This document shows, in pieces, positions 1 to 5,362 of a stretch of DNA of 6,711 nt. The stretch covers positions 1-6,711 of the forward strand of contig JBMHCR010000009.1 in assembly GCA_049889815.1 (NCBI GenBank), in the 5' to 3' direction. The stretch comes from JBPOFY01 sp049889815 (GTDB lineage: Bacteria; Verrucomicrobiota; Verrucomicrobiia; Opitutales; Coraliomargaritaceae). Both the position numbers and the translations under genes were made by a program. Each line of letters opens with the position of its first letter. Positions within the stretch are counted from its first letter, which is position 1. The notes under the pieces were generated by a model. It did no database searches and was not told the origin of the DNA. It saw only the letters and a program-made list of their open reading frames with translations.

Positions 1-480
1 CCAGGGCAGGGTGCCATTGTCGATACGATGCGTCTGCTCAAGGCAACTCGTTTTGACACGACCATTCGTGATTGGATTTCCGCCGATAAGCCATTTTTTG
101 GCATATGCCTCGGTTTACAGGCTTTGTTTGAACACTCGGAAGAGGGCGATACCACTGCGCTTGGGGTTTTAAAGGGAGTGGTTAGGCGCTTTCAGATCGA
201 TCCTTCATTAAAGATTCCCCACATGGGTTGGAATGCGGTCTCCTTTGATACCGAAACGACTCTTACCGATGGTTTAATCAGTGGGGAGGACCAATTTTAC
301 TTCGTTCACAGTTATCACATTATCCCTGAAGATAGGGAGTTAGCGCTTTTCACCAGCGATTATGGAGGCGAGTTCGTATCCGGAATTCGGTTTGGAAACT
401 GCTACGCTACCCAATTTCACCCTGAAAAGAGCCAAGCTAAGGGCTTGCAGCTCTATCGAAATTTTTTGCAGCTTCTTTAA
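1..480 (+). CDS. hisH: Imidazole glycerol phosphate synthase, glutaminase subunit HisH (5'-truncated by window)
   Basis: HisH is the class I glutamine amidotransferase subunit that hydrolyses glutamine and channels ammonia to HisF, which makes imidazole glycerol phosphate and AICAR in histidine biosynthesis (cytoplasmic). The frame is open from base 1 and the first residues, PGQGA, match the conserved PGxGA segment near residue 50 of the family, so roughly 45-50 N-terminal residues lie outside the window; 159 residues are visible. The nucleophile elbow GICLGLQ carries the catalytic Cys (visible residue 36). HMGWN, typical of HisH, follows, and QFHPEKS near the C-terminus supplies the catalytic His and Glu (visible residues 140 and 142). 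All three triad residues are intact. The internal ATG at 28 is not the real start. No other his gene is downstream; citrate synthase follows after 60 bases, so hisH is probably the last his gene of its group or stands alone. Confidence 0.95.
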   Translation, partial: PGQGAIVDTMRLLKATRFDTTIRDWISADKPFFGICLGLQALFEHSEEGDTTALGVLKGVVRRFQIDPSLKIPHMGWNAVSFDTETTLTDGLISGEDQFYFVHSYHIIPEDRELALFTSDYGGEFVSGIRFGNCYATQFHPEKSQAKGLQLYRNFLQLL

Positions 481-540
481 CTTCTTTTCATAAGCCGACT
501 ATTTGCGCAGCCTTTAAAAAGTACTAAACCAATACCTACC

Positions 541-1830
541 ATGGACACCACAGGAACCATTCGACTTGGCGACGAAAATTTTGAATTCCCTATCATTGAG
601 GGGACAGAAGGCGAGAAGGCCTTGGATACTCGCACTGTGAGAGCGAAGTCCGGACATATCCTGTTCGATGAGGGCTACGGCAATACCGGCTCTTGCCTGA
701 GTAAGATTTCTTTTATCGATGGTGAAAAGGGCATCTTGCGCCACCGTGGTTATCCAATTGAGCAACTTGCTGAGCAGTCCACGTTCCTTGAGGCGGCGAT
801 GTTGATCATCTATGGAGAATTACCAAATGGTGATGCGGTGTCCGCATTTCGTCAAAAAGTGCGTAGTAGTGCATCCATTCATACAGGTATGCACAGCCAT
901 TTTGATGGCTTTCCTAGAACGGCTCATCCCATGGCGATTCTTTCTTCGATGTTGAATTCTCTTGGCGCCTACTACCCGGAGATGTCGTCCAACGATCGTG
1001 AGCAAGACCTCGCTCATTTTGACGAGACAGCCGCGCTCCTCATCTCCAAGGTGCGCACCATCGCTGCGATGACCTATCGGATGAAGGAGGGGCTTCCGTT
1101 TATTTACCCAGATGAAAACCGCCGCTATGCGGAGAACTTCCTGCACATGATGTTCTCGACGCCATACGATGCTTATATCGATAGCAACGGTGCTGCGGAT
1201 GCGTTGGACTTGTTCCTACTTTTGCATGCAGACCACGAGCAAAACTGTTCCACCTCGACGGTCCGTATGGTCGCTTCCGGCGGTGCGAATCTCTTTGCAT
1301 CCGTCTCTGCGGGGGTCTGTGCGCTATGGGGTCCTTCCCATGGCGGTGCAAACATGGCAGTCATTAAGATGCTGGAGGATATTCACGCTGCGGGTGATGA
1401 CGGTTCCCGCTTCATCGAGGCTGCGAAAGACGGCAAAGCCAAACTCATGGGCTTCGGTCACCGTGTTTATAAGAATTACGATCCGCGCGCGAAAATTCTC
1501 GGTAAGAGTGCCGAGCATGTGCTTTCTGGAATTGGGATCGACGATCCTCTGTTGGATATCGCGAAGCACTTGGAAAAAGCTGCTCTTGAGGATGAATATT
1601 TCATCAAACGTAAACTCTACCCGAATGTGGACTTTTACAGTGGTATTTTGCTTAAGGCGATCGGTATTCCGGTCGAGATGTTTACGGTCATGTTCGCCAT
1701 CGGTCGAATGCCAGGCTGGATAGCTAACTGGAAGGAGATCGCCGAGAATCCGAAAAGCAGAATCCATCGCCCCCGTCAGATTTACACTGGCGAGGGACTC
1801 CGAGACTTTGTGAAAATTGGGGATCGTTAA
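541..1830 (+). CDS. gltA: Citrate synthase (type II, hexameric-type)
   Basis: Condenses acetyl-CoA and oxaloacetate to citrate, the entry step of the TCA cycle (cytoplasm). The 429 residues match the usual length of Gram-negative type II enzymes, which carry an extra N-terminal beta domain (about residues 1-45 here). Active-site motifs are complete: LLLHADHEQN with His229, WGPSHGGAN with His267 (E. coli His264), GFGHRVYKNYDPRA with His307 (E. coli His305), and NVDFYSG with Asp364 (E. coli Asp362). The arginine-bearing RPRQIYTG is at 410-417. Methylcitrate synthases share this fold, but overall similarity to E. coli GltA is close, so citrate synthase is preferred. The E. coli Cys206 region, FSTPCEPY, reads FSTPYDAY here, so that NADH-site cysteine is absent. 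The start ATG lies after a 60-base gap with no Shine-Dalgarno sequence; no better start is apparent. A weak hairpin terminator candidate lies just downstream. Confidence 0.97.
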   Translation: MDTTGTIRLGDENFEFPIIEGTEGEKALDTRTVRAKSGHILFDEGYGNTGSCLSKISFIDGEKGILRHRGYPIEQLAEQSTFLEAAMLIIYGELPNGDAVSAFRQKVRSSASIHTGMHSHFDGFPRTAHPMAILSSMLNSLGAYYPEMSSNDREQDLAHFDETAALLISKVRTIAAMTYRMKEGLPFIYPDENRRYAENFLHMMFSTPYDAYIDSNGAADALDLFLLLHADHEQNCSTSTVRMVASGGANLFASVSAGVCALWGPSHGGANMAVIKMLEDIHAAGDDGSRFIEAAKDGKAKLMGFGHRVYKNYDPRAKILGKSAEHVLSGIGIDDPLLDIAKHLEKAALEDEYFIKRKLYPNVDFYSGILLKAIGIPVEMFTVMFAIGRMPGWIANWKEIAENPKSRIHRPRQIYTGEGLRDFVKIGDR

Positions 1831-1872
1831 GCCTTCTGTGCTCGCGTCCTAAGTGGTTTAGTTTGCCACATT

Positions 1873-1892
1873 GGTGTGAAATGACACCTTTT
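1873..1892 (+). terminator. Candidate weak intrinsic terminator after gltA
   Basis: GGTGT (1873-1877) can pair perfectly with ACACC (1884-1888) around the loop GAAATG, and TTTT (1889-1892) follows at once. It lies 43 bases after the citrate synthase stop. A five-pair stem and four Ts make it weak. If real, it covers the alternative starts TTG 1863 and ATG 1881 of the next gene and favours ATG 1899. Confidence 0.35.
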
Positions 1893-1898
1893 AGTTCA

Positions 1899-2561
1899 AT
1901 GAGCAAAGGCACCATTACCCCGAAGCAACTCAAAGCACATGAGCGCTTCGTCCTGTGGATTGGGGTTCTGCTGCTGAGGGTTTGGTTTCGATCGCTACGC
2001 TTCAGGTGGGGTGGCGATGTTCAGGACCTAGTGGATCGTCCGTCCGCTCCGGCAGTGGTGATTGTCTGGCACAATCGGCTATTTCCTTCGCCCGAGTTTT
2101 TCCGACGCTATTTTAAGACTCGGAAGTTAGCGACGATTATCAGTGCAAGTTCGGATGGTGGATGGCTAGCAGGATTGTTTGAGCACTTTGGGATGTTGCC
2201 AATACGCGGCTCCCGCCATGGTCGAGGTGCCCAGGCGTTCCGAGAATTGGTTGCTGCGATCGAAGAGGGGTACGATGTCGGTGTGACTCCAGATGGCTCT
2301 CGTGGGCCAATGTATGAAATGAAGGCAGGCGCAGTGGCACTTGCGTTGAAGACTGAGTCGCCGATTGTCATACTCTCCTACAATTATACGAAAGCATGGC
2401 GTCTAAAGAGTTGGGACCGATTTTACCTGCCGATGCCGTTTTCGCGGATAAACGTAAAAGCCGTCCGTTACGAAACTCCTGGTGAAGTAGGCCAGACCGA
2501 TCCGAAGCTCGCTGCTCTAGTTCTCAAAGAGCGACTGGATGCCATCACCGAGGATATTTAA
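1899..2561 (+). CDS. DUF374-family lysophospholipid acyltransferase-like protein
   Basis: A 220-residue protein of the DUF374 (COG2121) group, related to membrane lysophospholipid acyltransferases. By family it should transfer an acyl chain to a lipid or lipid A-type acceptor at the inner face of the cytoplasmic membrane; the true substrate is unknown. From ATG 1899, one hydrophobic segment lies at about 17-30. The family pattern follows: VWHNRLF with His58, the likely catalytic base; SASSDGG at 82-88; PIRGSRHGRGA at 101-111; and TPDGSRGP at 130-137, the family signature. The strict HX4D box of PlsC-type enzymes is not present (Pro at the Asp position). The frame is open to TTG 1863 (232 residues), with another ATG at 1881. 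ATG 1899 is preferred because MSKGTITPKQL is a natural start and the upstream starts fall in a hairpin. No Shine-Dalgarno sequence is visible at any of the three. It is isolated from other lipid genes here. Confidence 0.85.
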   Translation: MSKGTITPKQLKAHERFVLWIGVLLLRVWFRSLRFRWGGDVQDLVDRPSAPAVVIVWHNRLFPSPEFFRRYFKTRKLATIISASSDGGWLAGLFEHFGMLPIRGSRHGRGAQAFRELVAAIEEGYDVGVTPDGSRGPMYEMKAGAVALALKTESPIVILSYNYTKAWRLKSWDRFYLPMPFSRINVKAVRYETPGEVGQTDPKLAALVLKERLDAITEDI

Positions 2562-2639
2562 TGAGAGAGCGATCTCCGAGACGGACATTTCTGTGAAATA
2601 AACACCTTGAAACTTGTGCTACCTAGTATTGCTTGGTGG

Positions 2640-2657
2640 GTCCGAAACGGGACTTTT
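2640..2657 (+). other. Short hairpin with T-run in the lysC leader
   Basis: GTCC (2640-2643) pairs with GGAC (2650-2653) around a six-base loop, with possible extension by two G-T pairs, and TTTT overlaps the 3' side (2654-2657). It ends 20 bases before the aspartokinase start. It could be a weak terminator for the upstream gene, a leader attenuator, or chance. No leader peptide or lysine riboswitch fold is recognisable, and the 116-base gap is too short for a full lysine riboswitch. Confidence 0.15.
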
Positions 2658-2677
2658 AGCAAATCGATTTCTTTCAA

Positions 2678-3892
2678 ATGGCACTCATCGTTCAAAAATA
2701 TGGTGGAACTTCAGTCGGTGACGTTGACCGCATTAAGAACGTCGCGCAACGAGTGAAGGAGACCTATGATGCTGGCAACCAAGTTGTGGTAGTTGTTTCC
2801 GCTCGCTCGGGTGTCACGAATGAGCTGATTGCTCGGGCGAAAGCCTTGAATCCGAATCCTGACGAGCGTGAAATGGACATGCTCCTTACGGTCGGGGAGC
2901 AAGAGACCATTGCTCTGACTGCGATGGCTCTACAGGCCTTGGGTGTGCCCGCGGTTTCACGCACAGGAGCGCAAGCTGGCATTCTTACAGATCCCGCTCA
3001 TACACGCGCGCGAATCAAGCAGATTACTGGCGGTGATATTAAGGCGCAACTGGAGAGCCGCAAAGTAGTCATTCTGGCAGGCTTTCAAGGCCATTCTGCA
3101 GAAGGTCAAATCACAACGCTTGGGCGCGGAGGTTCTGATTTGAGTGCCATTGCGATTGCAGCTGCTCTGGGCGCAGACCTTTGTCAGATTTGCACCGACG
3201 TCGATGGTGTCTATACTGCCGATCCACGACTCGTGCCCGATGCCAGAAAGTTGGATGAGATCTCCTACGAGGAAATGCTCGAGTTGGCGAGTAGTGGCTC
3301 GAAAGTCATGCAGAACCGCGCAGTTGAGTTTGCGCAGAAGTTTAATGTCGTTTTTGAAGTCCGCTCCAGTTTTAACAACAACCCCGGAACTATTGTGAAA
3401 GAAGAAGTCGCCTCTATGGAAGATGTCGTGGTCAGCGGCGTCGCTCTCGATAAGAATCAAGCGAAGATCGTGGTCAGCGATTTACCAGACCGCCCGGGAA
3501 CTGCTGCTAAGCTTTTTGAAGCACTTGGAAATGCCGGGATCAGTGTTGACATGATCGTGCAGAATCTGGGTCGCGATGGAAAGGCGAACATGACCTTTAC
3601 CGTGCCTCGCGACGATATTTATCGTGCCGAAAAGGCAGTGCAGGAATCCTTCCCGGATGAGGCGGCGGGCAAGCTCTTCGAGGCCAGCGATATCGCAAAG
3701 GTTTCGGTGGTGGGTGTCGGCATGCGTTCGCACTCAGGTGTAGCTGCGAAGCTTTTTGCTGCGCTTGCCGAAGGTGGGGTGAATATCCAGTTGGTAAGCA
3801 CTTCTGAGATCAAAATTTCTGTCGGAATTGACCCGAATGACGCCGAAGAGGCCACTCGCTTGGTCCACACTGCATTTGGGCTTGGCGCATAG
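2678..3892 (+). CDS. lysC: Aspartate kinase (single-function, tandem ACT domains)
   Basis: Phosphorylates L-aspartate to beta-aspartyl phosphate, the committed step toward lysine, threonine, methionine and diaminopimelate (cytoplasm). The 404 residues match the short alpha-type LysC/Ask of Corynebacterium and Bacillus, not the ThrA/MetL fusions. The kinase domain spans about 1-240: QKYGGTSVG at 6-14 (nucleotide and aspartate binding), TVGEQE at 71-76, LGRGGSDLSA at 148-157, TDVDGVYTADPR at 173-184 and SSGSKVMQNRAVEFA at 205-219. Two ACT domains follow, at about 263-330 (KIVVSDLPDRPG) and 341-404 (KVSVVGVGMRSHSG, then QLVSTSEIKISV). Lysine and/or threonine feedback is therefore expected from the family; which effector acts cannot be read here. 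MALIVQKYGGTSVG is the family's standard beginning, so ATG 2678 is secure despite lacking a Shine-Dalgarno sequence. The 116-base gap upstream suggests its own promoter. An internal ATG may start a beta subunit. Confidence 0.96.
   Translation: MALIVQKYGGTSVGDVDRIKNVAQRVKETYDAGNQVVVVVSARSGVTNELIARAKALNPNPDEREMDMLLTVGEQETIALTAMALQALGVPAVSRTGAQAGILTDPAHTRARIKQITGGDIKAQLESRKVVILAGFQGHSAEGQITTLGRGGSDLSAIAIAAALGADLCQICTDVDGVYTADPRLVPDARKLDEISYEEMLELASSGSKVMQNRAVEFAQKFNVVFEVRSSFNNNPGTIVKEEVASMEDVVVSGVALDKNQAKIVVSDLPDRPGTAAKLFEALGNAGISVDMIVQNLGRDGKANMTFTVPRDDIYRAEKAVQESFPDEAAGKLFEASDIAKVSVVGVGMRSHSGVAAKLFAALAEGGVNIQLVSTSEIKISVGIDPNDAEEATRLVHTAFGLGA
3416..3892 (+). other. Possible internal translation start giving an aspartokinase beta subunit (ACT domains only)
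   Basis: Met247 of the aspartokinase (ATG 3416) begins MEDVVVSGVALDKNQAKI, just before the ACT domains. A purine run, GAAAGAAGAAG at 3397-3407, ends 8 bases upstream, a normal ribosome-binding distance. In Corynebacterium glutamicum and Bacillus subtilis, an alpha2beta2 aspartokinase is made from one gene by internal initiation at about this point. The product here would be 158 residues. The position is suggestive, but the purine run also encodes ordinary KEE residues. Confidence 0.3.
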
Positions 3893-3990
3893 CTAGTGGA
3901 GGACCTCAGTGTGGTTCAGCCACAAGATAACGCTTTGTCCATGTGTAATTTTTCTCGCAGAACGATTACATAAGTGTTTCATGTGCAGGT

Positions 3991-5310
3991 GTGAAGCATG
4001 TCTCTACCCTTTTGGCTTCCGCTGCAGCCTTACCCCGAAGCAGTGATCTGAGTAGCTATATTGAAGATGTTCAGCGCGCTGAAGAACGTGGCTACTTTTT
4101 ACCCGATGAAGACGAGCGCTTGCGTGAGATATATACTCGATATCTAGCCGTTCGTGCATCTTTACTGCAGTGTCTCGACGAACTCAGTCAGGGCAAGATG
4201 TCGCATAAGGGCTCTGAAGACCTGAAGGACTTTGCGGTCGCTTATGCTGCCGCCTGCTTGTTGGTCCGGGCCGCCAGCTATTTGGTAAATCTCACGGAGA
4301 ATGCTCCCGTCACCCGTAAAAAACTGGATGAGCCCGAGCCTCGTTACCAACTTAAGGAAAAGACTTTCACTGAGGTATACGGCAGTTTGACCTCTCCGCG
4401 CAGATGGTGGGGCTTTTTTGATGCCAGCCGCTATTATCAGAAGAAGCGAAAGGCGATCCATGCATTGGGTAGTGACCCTGCACTCGAACCCGTTATCGAC
4501 TTGTTAAAGGCCGAGGAGGAGCTGGTCGATTTGCGCAGTGGAGATTTGCTCCGAAAACGTATGGGCTATCGTATTCATTCTTTTTGGCGTAGAAATTCAT
4601 CCGGATACCGAAAAGTGATGTTCAGTTTGTTTGAGCTCAGTGGATCGAGTATCGCTGAATTGAAGCAGCCCTTCGTCAAGCCACTGGGCGCTGCTAAGCG
4701 TGTTGATGCTGGTATGCGTGCTCGATTAAGAGATTTCTTGAATCCCGGCGATGTTCTGATCACGCGTCACGACGATGCCCTCAGTAATTTATTCCTGCCC
4801 GGATTTTGGCCGCATGCGGCCTTCTATGTCGGCGATAATGACGAGCGAGAGGCTATTGGAGTAAAGAGCGAGGGCTACATTGATAAAAACCTCTGCTTTC
4901 TGGAATCCAAGCGCGACGGTGTCTTGCTACGCAGAGCCAAAGACACCCTTCAGGTCGATTCATTTATGGTTTTAAGACCTACCTTGGCTCAGGATGAGAT
5001 CGCTCAAGCGATTAGTCGTGGTCTGACCCACCGTAATAAATTATACGACTTCGTTTTCGACTACACTTCTGCGGATCGTCTGGCATGCACAGAATTGGTT
5101 TATCGGTCCTATCATGGAATCGGTCCCGTGGAATTTGAACTCAAGGAACATGCGGGGAGACATTGTCTGTCAGCTGAAGACTTAATCAATCAAGCGGTTG
5201 CCGCCGGATGGTTGGAGCCAGTTTTGGTGTCAGGGCTCAATGGAGAAGCCTGGGTTGAGGGTGATCGAGCGAAACAAGTGCTTCGAGACAGCTTCGAGTC
5301 TACTTTTTGA
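3991..5310 (+). CDS. YiiX/YebB-like NlpC/P60-family (Peptidase_C92) cysteine hydrolase with unknown N-terminal domain
   Basis: A 439-residue protein. The C-terminal part (about 245-410) has the circularly permuted papain-like layout of the YiiX / Peptidase_C92 (former DUF830) group, where His precedes Cys. It shows NPGDVLI (GD at 253-254), then WPHAAFYVGD with likely catalytic His275, then EAIG (Glu287 a possible third residue), then YDFVFDYTSADRLACTELVYRSY with likely nucleophile Cys366. Related enzymes cleave peptide, amide or thioester bonds, but no substrate can be given. Residues 1-240 are helix-prone and charged, with basic aromatic patches (SPRRWWGFF at 135-143, HSFWRR at 196-201); I do not recognise this domain. 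The first 15 residues are mildly hydrophobic but make a poor signal peptide. GTG 3991 is the only plausible early start: the frame closes upstream at TAA 3946-3948 with no ATG between. It lies between lysC and thrC, 98 and 52 bases away. Confidence 0.82.
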   Translation: MKHVSTLLASAAALPRSSDLSSYIEDVQRAEERGYFLPDEDERLREIYTRYLAVRASLLQCLDELSQGKMSHKGSEDLKDFAVAYAAACLLVRAASYLVNLTENAPVTRKKLDEPEPRYQLKEKTFTEVYGSLTSPRRWWGFFDASRYYQKKRKAIHALGSDPALEPVIDLLKAEEELVDLRSGDLLRKRMGYRIHSFWRRNSSGYRKVMFSLFELSGSSIAELKQPFVKPLGAAKRVDAGMRARLRDFLNPGDVLITRHDDALSNLFLPGFWPHAAFYVGDNDEREAIGVKSEGYIDKNLCFLESKRDGVLLRRAKDTLQVDSFMVLRPTLAQDEIAQAISRGLTHRNKLYDFVFDYTSADRLACTELVYRSYHGIGPVEFELKEHAGRHCLSAEDLINQAVAAGWLEPVLVSGLNGEAWVEGDRAKQVLRDSFESTF

Positions 5311-5324
5311 GTGCGGAATTTAGG

Positions 5325-5353
5325 TTGATTGACTTTTCGGGCAGAGCTACAAA
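5325..5353 (+). promoter_or_regulatory. Candidate promoter for thrC
   Basis: TTGATT (5325-5330) and TACAAA (5348-5353) are 17 bases apart, each matching four of six bases of the sigma70-type -35 and -10 consensus. The -10 box ends only 9 bases before the thrC ATG, so a transcript from it would have almost no leader. This agrees with the missing Shine-Dalgarno sequence, but it is a weak match found by eye in a 52-base gap. Confidence 0.25.
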
Positions 5354-5362
5354 CTGCTGACT

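Noticed and set aside
1169..1723. Open frame of 184 codons in another + frame inside citrate synthase
   Set aside because: It lies wholly inside a gene whose active-site motifs are all intact, and its product is rich in Arg, Ser and Trp with no recognisable motif: a shadow frame.
1324..1767. Open frame of 147 codons on the - strand in citrate synthase
   Set aside because: Antisense shadow of a well-conserved gene, with no motif or separate start signal.
2565..2576. GAGA-GCGA-TCTC stem with a GNRA-type loop after the acyltransferase gene
   Set aside because: Only four pairs and no T-run; expected by chance in a gap of this size.
2957..3460. Open frame of 167 codons on the - strand across aspartokinase
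   Set aside because: Antisense to conserved kinase motifs; its composition looks random and no family is recognisable.
3910..3924. TGTGG/CCACA hairpin after aspartokinase as a terminator
   Set aside because: The stem is only five pairs and is followed by AGATAACG, with no T-run, so intrinsic termination is not supported.
3991..4035. Signal peptide at the start of the YiiX-like protein
   Set aside because: The hydrophobic stretch VSTLLASAAAL is short, carries little positive charge before it, and has no clear cleavage site or lipobox cysteine.
5281..5308. Direct repeat CTTCGAG (5281-5287 and 5292-5298) with an AGAC/GTCT stem and a T-run at the end of the YiiX-like gene
   Set aside because: The stem has four pairs and an eight-base loop and lies inside the coding sequence; too weak to call a terminator, and the repeat is too short to mean anything.
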